Below are positions 8,662 through 16,259 of a stretch of 64,000 nt of DNA, piece by piece. The notes under the pieces are model-generated. The model ran no database searches. It saw only the letters and a program-made list of their open reading frames with translations, and had not been told where the DNA came from. This DNA comes from UBA11865 sp041570195. GTDB taxonomy: Bacteria; Chloroflexota; Anaerolineae; Promineifilales; Promineifilaceae. How positions within the stretch are numbered: position 1 is the stretch's first letter; each line of letters starts with the position of its first letter. A program made the position numbers and the translations under genes. The stretch lies in contig JBFFWQ010000013.1 in the NCBI GenBank assembly GCA_041570195.1, positions 1 to 64,000 on the forward strand. Reading direction: 5' to 3'.

Positions 8662-9369
8662 TTAGCCAAGGAGCGATTCTCGCAATTCGCCCATCTGGCT
8701 AGAAACGCTGTCGTCGACGACTTGATCGCCGACGCGAACCACCAGGCCGCCAAGGATATTAGGATCGACCTTGAACACGACCTCGTCGACGCTTAGCGAT
8801 TTCCTGACTTGGGCCTGTTCTTTGTCGTCCAGAGGCAGGGCGCTGGTAACTTCGGCCTTCGCGCCGCTCATGCTGGCCACTTCGGCCGGCACCTGGGCGA
8901 AGAAATCGGCGATGATGGCATGCTGGCGTTTTTCGTCCAATGCCTCGCCCACCAGCTTGTTGGCTGCGGCGATCGAGATGGCGGCTACCTGGCTGCGCAA
9001 GTCAGCCAGGATGCGATCGCGTTCTTCTGTCGCGTCTTCGGCGGCATCGGCGACGATCTTCTTGGCGTCTTCGTTGGCCTTGGCGATGATGCCGGCGGCC
9101 GTCTTCTCGGCCTCTACAGAGGCCTCGGAACGCATTTGAGCGGCTTCTGACCGGGCCGCGTCCATTACTTTCTTGGCTTCCTCATCGGCGTTTTCACGAG
9201 CGATGGCCGCCTGGCGCGCATCTTCGAGCCCTTTGGCTATCCGCTGCTGGCGTTCTTCCAACACGCGAATGATCGGGCCATACGCATAGCCCCTCATAAG
9301 GATTACCAGAATGATCAGGGCTCCAGCCTGAACGATCAGGTAGCCCAGATTGATACCTAAACCTTCCAT
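8662..9369 (-). CDS. atpF: ATP synthase subunit b fused to the C-terminal part of subunit delta
   Basis: Residues 1-30 form the single membrane helix of subunit b (NLGYLIVQAGALIILVIL). A long charged, alanine-rich coiled coil follows to about residue 160 (VLEERQQRIAKGLEDARQ and on). After that comes a delta/OSCP-like C-terminal domain: EVTSALPLDDKEQ, then VDPNILGGLVVRVGDQVVDD and a final SQMGELRESLL. The N-terminal helical bundle of delta is missing, so one polypeptide combines the peripheral stalk b with only the delta C-terminal domain. It is the last gene of the atp cluster here and is followed by a terminator. A ribosome binding site is weak. Alpha, gamma, beta and epsilon genes do not follow. 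Confidence 0.88.
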   Translation of the reverse strand: MEGLGINLGYLIVQAGALIILVILMRGYAYGPIIRVLEERQQRIAKGLEDARQAAIARENADEEAKKVMDAARSEAAQMRSEASVEAEKTAAGIIAKANEDAKKIVADAAEDATEERDRILADLRSQVAAISIAAANKLVGEALDEKRQHAIIADFFAQVPAEVASMSGAKAEVTSALPLDDKEQAQVRKSLSVDEVVFKVDPNILGGLVVRVGDQVVDDSVSSQMGELRESLLG

Positions 9370-9397
9370 TGATTTCCCTCGCTTGTACTGTCGGACT

Positions 9398-9646
9398 CTA
9401 GAGTACGAAGAGGATGATCAGGGCCACCACCAAAGCATAGATGGCGATCGCCTCGGCAAAGGCGATACCCAAGATCATATTCGTCTGAATGTTGCCACTT
9501 GCGTCAGGGTTGCGGGCAATGCCCTGCACCGCGCCGCCGACAACAATGCCGACGCCAGCGCCCGCGCCAATGGCGCCGGTCATCGCCAGGCCCGCACCAA
9601 TTGCCTTGAGTCCCGTGACCAGTGCCAGGGCTGCTGCTTCATCCAT
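9398..9646 (-). CDS. atpE: ATP synthase subunit c
   Basis: This is an 82-residue two-helix proteolipid that forms the rotor ring of the F1Fo ATP synthase. The polar loop ARNPD (about residues 44-48) contacts gamma/epsilon. The ion-carrying Glu is residue 65 (GIAFAEAIAIY). It is followed by Ala rather than Ser/Thr and the usual Na+-ligand set is absent, which favours protons as the coupling ion. A GGAGG site precedes the ATG. It lies between subunits a and b-delta. Confidence 0.93.
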   Translation of the reverse strand: MDEAAALALVTGLKAIGAGLAMTGAIGAGAGVGIVVGGAVQGIARNPDASGNIQTNMILGIAFAEAIAIYALVVALIILFVL

Positions 9647-9767
9647 AATTCAAATCCTCCAACTACTTATTCACTTTCAACAGTGTTGTATATTGATCTG
9701 TATTTCGGCGCTCATTTGCCTATGTAAATGTCGGCCAATCTCGATTTCTTAAGCTACCTGCACTTCA

Positions 9768-10883
9768 TCAATGATGATCGTCATCATCTCCATGGCTCTC
9801 GGAGGCGCCAGTCATGAACATCAGCGCCAGCAGGCCAAATACGGCCGCCTGAATGAGGCCGACGAAGAACTCCAGGCCGAAGAAGGCGACGCTGATGGCC
9901 GGTACCAGGGTGGCCATGACGAAGAGCAAAACCTGACCGGCGAAGATGTTACCCAGAAGACGGAAGGAGAATGAGATAACGCGGGATATCTCGCCCACCA
10001 GTTCCAGAATGCCAACGGGCCAATCCATGACCTTAATCGGATTCTGGGCCATAACATCGGCATTCACGTTCCAGGGGAAGAACTTCTTAAGATAGCCTAT
10101 TCCCAGGAAACGGAAGCCAATGATCTGGACTATGATCATGGTGACCAATGACAGGGCCACGGTAAAGTTCAAGTCTGTGGCCGGGGCCCGCAGAAAGGCG
10201 ACGATGGCCCAATCGGCCGTGGACGGGTCACGTCCTGCCCGCGAATCGTCCTCGTCGAAGTCTCCTTCGATGGCGTTATCAGGCGCTTTGATCAGGAAGA
10301 ACGGGGTTTTGAAATCGCCCTCGTTTAACTCATCGGATAGGTGCTCAGCATCATGCTCGATCTCGTGCAGCTGTTCTTCCGACAGATGCTCTCCCATCTC
10401 CTCGGCCAACGATTCCGCGGCATGGGCAGCCTCTTCTGCTCGCAAGTGCGGGATCCATTCGTAGAAGCCAATGCTGTCCACTCCCGGCACTAACTCAATC
10501 CAGTTGGCGACCAAAATGTAGAGTATAAGGGTCAGGAAGAGCGGGAAAAACTGTTTGGCCTTGGTTCGTCCGGCCACGCCCGTAGCGTAATTGAGCGCGC
10601 CGTCGACGACCATTTCAAAAAAGTTATAGAAGCCAGTAGGTACCTCATCGGCCGAGCGCGAGCGGGCGCGTAAACCAAAGCCGATAGCGGCGACGATGAT
10701 CCAGGCCACCAGAGTGGTGACGGCCGTGTTGGTTACACAGTTAAATACGGGAATGCCGCGCGTACCCGGATAACATTCGCCAGGCAACTGAATAACGGGC
10801 GTAACCGGTCTTGTGAAGGCAATCACGCTGCCAAAGACGATCAGGCCCAAAAAAACGATCAAGAGGATATATCTTTTTTTCAT
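9768..10883 (-). CDS. atpB: ATP synthase subunit a with acidic insertion
   Basis: Subunit a forms the proton half-channels of Fo. The essential Arg is residue 308 in SFRLLGNIFAGQVL, with the conserved LVANWIELVPG near residue 120 and FVGLIQAAVFGLL near the C terminus. The protein is 371 residues against about 240-290 in many bacteria. The extra length is a hydrophilic, strongly acidic segment at about residues 150-225, rich in Glu, Asp and His. The protein also ends in an acidic/His tail (HGDDDDHH). The start overlaps the stop of the AtpI-like gene by 4 nt (ATGA). Confidence 0.92.
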   Translation of the reverse strand: MKKRYILLIVFLGLIVFGSVIAFTRPVTPVIQLPGECYPGTRGIPVFNCVTNTAVTTLVAWIIVAAIGFGLRARSRSADEVPTGFYNFFEMVVDGALNYATGVAGRTKAKQFFPLFLTLILYILVANWIELVPGVDSIGFYEWIPHLRAEEAAHAAESLAEEMGEHLSEEQLHEIEHDAEHLSDELNEGDFKTPFFLIKAPDNAIEGDFDEDDSRAGRDPSTADWAIVAFLRAPATDLNFTVALSLVTMIIVQIIGFRFLGIGYLKKFFPWNVNADVMAQNPIKVMDWPVGILELVGEISRVISFSFRLLGNIFAGQVLLFVMATLVPAISVAFFGLEFFVGLIQAAVFGLLALMFMTGASESHGDDDDHH

Positions 10884-11194
10884 TGCGACTCTGCTTCCTC
10901 AGTCGTTGTCGGTCTTTCATGTTCGCCATCCTGGCTGCCAGACGCGGGCGCCTGAGCCCGCCTGAGCGCAGCCATACTTATGCGAACGATAACGTACAAG
11001 GTTATGGGAAAACTGCCAACCAGGAACAAGATGACGAATATCCCGTTTGTTCCCAGCCAATTGTCAATGAGCGTACCGATTCCAAATGCCGCGGCAATAA
11101 TGAGTATGCTCGCGAAACCGGTCACACAACCAATCTGACCGACGAGGCTAGCCAGTCCCGCAGTCGGATCATTCTGTTGGTTGTTTTGGGACAC
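10880..11194 (-). CDS. AtpI/AtpZ-like ATP synthase accessory membrane protein
   Basis: This 104-residue protein has two transmembrane helices (about residues 20-42 and 48-72), as in AtpI/AtpZ proteins that assist c-ring assembly or Mg2+ supply. The motif IGTLIDNWLGTNGIF resembles the family's GxxLDxxLGT stretch. It begins with GTG and its stop overlaps atpB by 4 nt. It is the first gene of the atp operon, 22 nt behind the predicted transcription start of the promoter at 11223-11250. Confidence 0.8.
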   Translation of the reverse strand: MSQNNQQNDPTAGLASLVGQIGCVTGFASILIIAAAFGIGTLIDNWLGTNGIFVILFLVGSFPITLYVIVRISMAALRRAQAPASGSQDGEHERPTTTEEAESQ

Positions 11195-11222
11195 TTATCA
11201 CTTGTTCTAGATGAGCTTGTGC

Positions 11223-11250
11223 ATTATATCACAACATCAATGTGTGACAA
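11223..11250 (-). promoter_or_regulatory. Promoter of the ATP synthase operon
   Basis: Minus-strand -35 TTGTCA (11245-11250), 16-nt spacer and a perfect -10 TATAAT (11223-11228). This predicts a start near 11216, about 22 nt before the GTG of the AtpI-like gene. It is one of the strongest promoter matches in the window. Confidence 0.65.
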
Positions 11251-11263
11251 TTCAGTGACAAAG

Positions 11264-11330
11264 AAGCCTGGCTTTTTTGGCCTCGGCTTGCCTGACCTCA
11301 AGTCTAGTGAAAAGCCAGGCTTCTCACTAG
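11264..11330. repeat. Nested inverted repeats between nuoN and the atp operon
   Basis: AAGCCTGGCTTTT (11264-11276) is the exact inverse of AAAAGCCAGGCTT (11310-11322). A second pair, CTAGTGA (11304-11310) and TCACTAG (11324-11330), overlaps the nuoN stop codon. Either could form a hairpin at the 3' end of the nuo transcript, so a terminator role is likely although the following T-run is interrupted (CTTCTTTG). Confidence 0.5.
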
Positions 11331-12883
11331 CCGAGTCTAAAGAAGGCCGTCGCTGCTTCGCGCGTCCACTCAAAGGCCGAATTGGCGAAAATGCCCAGGT
11401 ACAGAATAGCAAAGATGGTGAAGCCCAAAGCCACACCGGCCGCCCTTGACATGGGCACTTTGACGTCTTCGTCCTCCGAGCGATACAAGTACATGACCTT
11501 GGCGACGCTCAAATAGTAGTAGAGAGCGATGAAGGCGTTGAATATGCCGATGGCGGCCAACCACCATAGGCCGCCCTGGAAAGTGACACCGAACATTGTC
11601 GTCTCAACCGGCGCTTCGATGGCCGCGCGGAAGATAAAGAACTTGCCGAAGAAGCCGGCCGTCGGCGGGATGCCGCCCAGCGAGAGCAGGGCGAAGAGCA
11701 TGGCCAGGGCCATCCACGGCGAGCGGCGGCTTAACCCTGCCAGATCTTGTATTTCGTCCGAGCCAGTGATGTTGCTGACCATGATGATGACGCCAAAGGC
11801 TGCCACATTGGTGATGACGTAGTAGAGCAAGAAGAACATCGTCGCCCCAGCACCATCCAGTCCGGTCTCCAGATTCTCGGGCGATGTGGCCAAAACGGTC
11901 AAAGCGGTTATCAGGCCGATCATGGCGTAGCCGGCCTGGGCGATGCTGGAGTAGGCCAGCATCCGCTTGATGTTCTTCTGGCGAATGGCCAACAGGTTGC
12001 CCAGGGTCATGGTGACGATACACATGGCCACCAACATGGCCCACCAGGCGTTGGACCGTTCGGGCTCGCCGAAAACGCCGGCGGTGAACACGCGCAGGAA
12101 CACGGCGAAACCGGCCGCTTTGGAGGCCGTCGAGATCAGGCCCGTTATTGGCGTGGGCGCCCCCTCATATACATCCGGCGCCCAGAAGTGATAGGGCACG
12201 GCCGATATCTTGAAGCCGAATCCGACGATGACCATGGCCGCGGCGACCAGGATGGTGGCATCCGGAGCTCCCGTGGCTCGCAGCGTCGGGAAGATTTCAT
12301 AGATATTTGTTTCCCCGGTCAGTCCATACATGTAACTCAGACCAAAGAGCATCACGGCCGACGCGAAAGCGCCATAAATGAAGTACTTCATGCCCGCTTC
12401 GTTAGACCGCGAGACACCCTTCGTATAAGCCGCCAAAACATAAAGTGAGAGGCTGGCCGTCTCCAGGGCCACGTAGAGCATGATCAGATCGGAGGAAGCG
12501 GCCATGAGGCTGAAACCGACGGTGGCCGTCAGCAGCAGCGCGTAATACTCGCCACTCTGCACATTCTTGAAGTCCAACGACAGCAGGGCCGTAATCACCA
12601 GCGCGATGAGGAACATCACCCGGAATACAAGGGTGACCAGGTCTTGGCGGATCATCCCGCCCCAATACATGATCGGTTCTGTACTCGGTTGGTCAAAGAA
12701 AAACCACAAGGCCACCGTACCGAGCAGGATGATAAGACCTCCCCAGGCCGTCAGCAGGCCCAGAGATCGTCGCTCACTGGGCTTCACGGCCCGATCAAAG
12801 AACAAGACAAGAACGGCCAGGATCACCAGGCCGATCTCAGGTGAGATGGCCAGCACGCTGTCGAGCGTTATCGCAGAGCTCAC
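11327..12883 (-). CDS. nuoN: NADH-quinone oxidoreductase subunit N
   Basis: NuoN is the smallest antiporter-like proton-pumping subunit of complex I. The 518-residue protein has about 14 helices. Conserved stretches include YVALETASLSLYVLAAYTKG (carrying the key Glu), FKISAVPYHFWAPDVYEGAP and KRMLAYSSIAQAGYAMIG. The last contains a channel Lys. The GTG start follows the nuoM stop directly (TAAGTG), so translation is coupled. It is the last nuo gene in the cluster. Confidence 0.93.
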   Translation of the reverse strand: MSSAITLDSVLAISPEIGLVILAVLVLFFDRAVKPSERRSLGLLTAWGGLIILLGTVALWFFFDQPSTEPIMYWGGMIRQDLVTLVFRVMFLIALVITALLSLDFKNVQSGEYYALLLTATVGFSLMAASSDLIMLYVALETASLSLYVLAAYTKGVSRSNEAGMKYFIYGAFASAVMLFGLSYMYGLTGETNIYEIFPTLRATGAPDATILVAAAMVIVGFGFKISAVPYHFWAPDVYEGAPTPITGLISTASKAAGFAVFLRVFTAGVFGEPERSNAWWAMLVAMCIVTMTLGNLLAIRQKNIKRMLAYSSIAQAGYAMIGLITALTVLATSPENLETGLDGAGATMFFLLYYVITNVAAFGVIIMVSNITGSDEIQDLAGLSRRSPWMALAMLFALLSLGGIPPTAGFFGKFFIFRAAIEAPVETTMFGVTFQGGLWWLAAIGIFNAFIALYYYLSVAKVMYLYRSEDEDVKVPMSRAAGVALGFTIFAILYLGIFANSAFEWTREAATAFFRLG

Positions 12884-14530
12884 TTATGCACCTCCCAGCC
12901 AGCCAGCAAGATCCGCGGCGGCCGTGTGTACCGAATTGATGACAGTTGCCGATTCGTTAAGCTGCTGCGCATCCTGCAGTCGCTCGACGACCGGGATCAT
13001 TCCCGACTCGACGATATTGGAAATGATTGACGGGAAGAGGCCGATGGCGATCAAGATAGCGACGAAGGCGACCACGGTTACTTTGTCGATGCCCAGCATC
13101 GGCCGCATATCATGCCATTTGTGCTCATCATATTCGCCAAAAAAGACGTTTCCCACGGCCCGCAAGATATAGGCCGCGGTGATGACGACGCCCACGACGG
13201 CCAGAATCGCCACTATCGGATAGAAACTGGCCGGGTTCAGCAGCAAGGCGGTGAACGAAAGGTCCATGGTGCCGCCTTCCCAAACGCCCATGAGAATTGG
13301 GAACTCGGCGACGAAGCCAGATAGACCCGGCATACCCATGGAGACGAGGCCGCCGATAATGAAGGCCGCCATGGCCAGAGGCAAGACTTTCATCATGCCG
13401 CCCAATTCGTCCATATCCCGGGTATGGGCCCGGTCGTAAATGATGCCAACGATGGAGAAGAACAGTGCCGTCATAACCCCGTGACTAACCATCTGAATGC
13501 CAGCGCCCAAATAACCGTTCAGGGTCATGGCCGCGAAGCCCATCGACACCAGCCCCATGTGACTCACGCTGGAATAGCCGATCAGATACTTCATGTCCTT
13601 CTGGCGCATGGCGATCAACGAGCCATAGAGCACGTTGATCAAGGTTAGCAAAATGATGAGCGGCATCCAGTAAGTCGCGCCTGAGGGCAGGATCTGGATG
13701 CCAACGCGCATGGAAGCGTACGCGCCCAATTTCATCAGCACGCCAGCGTGGATCATTGATACGGCCGTGGGCGCGGCAACGTGGCCGTCGGGCGACCAAT
13801 TGTGCAGCGGCCACAGGCCGGCAAGGACGGCAAAGCCAATGAACAAGGGCATGAACCAGATGCGTTGGATGTCCAATGGGAATGTGGCTTCGGACCAGAC
13901 GCGCAAGTCGAAGGTTGGGCTGCTAGCCGCAGAATAGTCCGGCAGCATGAAATAGAGAACCAGGAAGGCGATAAAGGAGATGAAGCTGCCGATCAGTAGA
14001 TACAGCGTTAACTTCATCGAGGCATACTCGCGCGTCTTTTCCCAGCCCCAAATGACGATCAAGACATACATGGGCAGGACGGCCAGCTCGTAGAAGAAGA
14101 AGAGCAAGAAGCCATCCACAGCCACAAATACACCCTGTACGCCGGCCACCAGCAACATGAAGAAGGCCATGAATTCACGCGGACGATCTTCGATGCCCCA
14201 GGATATCAACACGCCGCCAACTCCGACGACGGCGGTCAACATGACCAGGGTGGTGCTCAAGCCGTCGACGCCGACGATGTAGTTCAGGCCAATGCTGGGG
14301 ATCCACTCGTATTCTTCGACAAAGCGCAGCGATTCGGCCCAACGGGAGTCGGCCGGCGGCAAGTTGTTATTGAAGTCGATATACAGATAGGTCGCCAGCA
14401 GCAGGCCGATCCCAGCCCCGGCAAGGGCCAGCACACGGGCACCTTCTTTCCGATCTTTAGGCAAGAGCAGAATGACGGCCGCCGTCACAATGGGCGATAA
14501 GACGATGACGGTTAAGAATGGAAAGTCCAT
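12884..14530 (-). CDS. nuoM: NADH-quinone oxidoreductase subunit M (copy 1, intact)
   Basis: This 548-residue antiporter-like subunit has the NuoM signature IVGVDGLSTTLVML and the essential Glu in FFFYELAVLPMYVLIVIWG. It also has FAVLAGLWPLHNWSPDGHVA (quinone-oxidoreductase M family) and KYLIGYSSVSHMGLVSMG with the channel Lys. It is one of two NuoM genes in tandem; the other (14698-16242) carries an in-frame stop. The two copies are clearly different in sequence and so are old paralogues, not a recent duplication. Between them lies a 160-bp repeat-rich spacer. Confidence 0.93.
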   Translation of the reverse strand: MDFPFLTVIVLSPIVTAAVILLLPKDRKEGARVLALAGAGIGLLLATYLYIDFNNNLPPADSRWAESLRFVEEYEWIPSIGLNYIVGVDGLSTTLVMLTAVVGVGGVLISWGIEDRPREFMAFFMLLVAGVQGVFVAVDGFLLFFFYELAVLPMYVLIVIWGWEKTREYASMKLTLYLLIGSFISFIAFLVLYFMLPDYSAASSPTFDLRVWSEATFPLDIQRIWFMPLFIGFAVLAGLWPLHNWSPDGHVAAPTAVSMIHAGVLMKLGAYASMRVGIQILPSGATYWMPLIILLTLINVLYGSLIAMRQKDMKYLIGYSSVSHMGLVSMGFAAMTLNGYLGAGIQMVSHGVMTALFFSIVGIIYDRAHTRDMDELGGMMKVLPLAMAAFIIGGLVSMGMPGLSGFVAEFPILMGVWEGGTMDLSFTALLLNPASFYPIVAILAVVGVVITAAYILRAVGNVFFGEYDEHKWHDMRPMLGIDKVTVVAFVAILIAIGLFPSIISNIVESGMIPVVERLQDAQQLNESATVINSVHTAAADLAGWLGGA

Positions 14531-14537
14531 GTTAGAT

Positions 14538-14697
14538 CTCAGCTTTTAGCGATTAGCTTTCAGCCTTCAGCTTTCAGCTTTCAGGTCAGTCCTCAGTGAT
14601 GAGTTCACAGTTCTAGGTGATAAGTTCGCAGTTGCCACTCATTCGCGTGAATGGTCAGTTGCTGATGGCTGTCAGCTGAAAGCTGACAAGCTACCTA
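14538..14697. repeat. Intergenic CAGCTTTCAGC-type repeat cluster
   Basis: The spacer between the two nuoM genes consists largely of degenerate tandem units such as TTAGCGATTAGC, TTTCAGCCTTCAGC and TTTCAGCTTTCAGG. Near its other end is the inverse form GTCAGCTGAAAGCTGAC, so the two ends could pair into a long hairpin. The same word family recurs in other intergenic gaps (18532-18586, 41856-42007). Confidence 0.55.
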
Positions 14698-16242
14698 TCA
14701 ACTTACAAACAATCTCGTTACCGTGTCGTTGATGACCGCCAGTAGCCATTGGGGCCAGACGCCGAGCGACAGCATCAGGATCATCAGCGGCCAGATGACC
14801 AAATGCTCTCGCAAGGTCATGTCGGTCAAGTCTTTTCGTTCAGGATTCAGCTCGCCATGAAGCGTAAACCCGATTCCTTTTAATATGTAAGCGCCGGTTA
14901 ATAACAGGCCCAGCATGGACAAGGCGATCTGGATGGTGAAGATGTTCCACGCGCCGCGGGTGACCATGAATTCGCCGATGAAGCCATTCAAGCCCGGCAG
15001 GCCTAGTGAAGCCATGCTAGTGAAGATCAACGCCGCGCCGAAGAAGGGAACGATGCTCCAGATGCCGCCATAGTCTTTGAGACGGCGCGTGTGGGCCCGA
15101 TCGTAGATCACGCCGACCAGGAAGAACATGCCAGCCGCCGAAAGACCGTGGTTGAACATCTGGGCCACGGCGCCGTTGGTGGCCACGATGGCGTCTTCGA
15201 CCATGCCTTCACTGGTGGCGCTGGCGCCATAGACCCAGGCCATGACGGCGATGCCCATGACCACAAAGCCCATATGGTTGATCGACGAATAAGCCACGAG
15301 GCGCTTGAAATCCCACTGGCCAAAGGCCGCGTAACCGCCCATGATGATGCTCAGCATGCCAGCGATGGCCAGGATACCTGCCGTCAGGTGGGCCTGCTCT
15401 GGGAAGAGGGGGACCGTGAGGCGGATGAAGCCATAGGCCCCTAGCTTCAGCAAAACGCCAGCCAGAATCATCGATCCGGCCGTTGGCGCTTCGGTGTGCG
15501 CGTCCGGCAACCAGGTGTGGAACGGCCAGACCGGGATCTTAATGGCGAAGGCGATGACAAAGGCCCAGAAAGCGATGTTCTTGAAGGTGCTGGTTGATAG
15601 GCCTGAACCGGGCAAGGTGGCCTGGTCATAATTGACCCATTTGTCGTAAAGCTCAAGAATATCAAAAGTGCCCATGGCCAGGCCGATGACTTGGATGGCC
15701 AGGAGCAAACCCAGGCTGCCGGCCATGGTGTAGATCATGAATTTGAATGATGCGTAGCGCCGGTCTGCGCCGCCCCACTAGCGGATCAGGAAGTACATCG
15801 GCACCAGGCCGACCTCCCAGAAGATGAAGAAGATGAGCAGGTCCAGCGAGGCGAATAGCCCCAGCATAGCCGTTTCCAAGATTAAGAACAGGATCATGTA
15901 CTGTTTGACCTTGTCGTCGATCTTGAACGAGGCCAGAATGACCAGCGGCGTCAGCAAGCCGGTCAACAGCAGCATGGGCAGGCTGATACCGTCTACGCCT
16001 AGATGAATACTGGAGCCCAGCTGAGGGAACCACTCGGCGCTGACCTGGTATTGGAATCCGGCATCGACCCGATCATAGTTGAGCCAGGCGACCAGGATGA
16101 AGGCCAACGTGCCGAGGCTGAATACCAGGGCCAGCCAGCGCAGTAGATTCTTCTCATCCCGCGGCAGCAGCAACAACACGGCTGCCGCCAAGAGAGGTAA
16201 GAAGATGATGTAGATGAGTATATTGTCTAGAAGAGCATCCAT
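14698..16242 (-). pseudogene. nuoM: NADH-quinone oxidoreductase subunit M (copy 2) with one in-frame TAG
   Basis: The reading frame from ATG 16242 to the stop at 14698 encodes a full-length NuoM (about 514 residues) except for a single amber codon at 15778-15780. Upstream of it are VDGISLPMLLLTG and the essential Glu in FWEVGLVPMYFLIR. Directly after the TAG the protein continues WGGADRRYASFKF and IYTMAGSLGLLL, with no frameshift. In related NuoM proteins the sequence reads MYFLI-x-(L/I/V)-WGG, so the stop replaces a hydrophobic residue; TTG to TAG would be a one-base change. All other conserved parts are intact (KIPVWPFHTWLPDAHTEAP, KRLVAYSSINHMGFVVMG). It may be a sequencing error, a recent nonsense mutation or a readthrough site. 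It is marked pseudogene for caution only. Confidence 0.85.
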
Positions 16243-16259
16243 AGCTTATTTTGCTTAGT

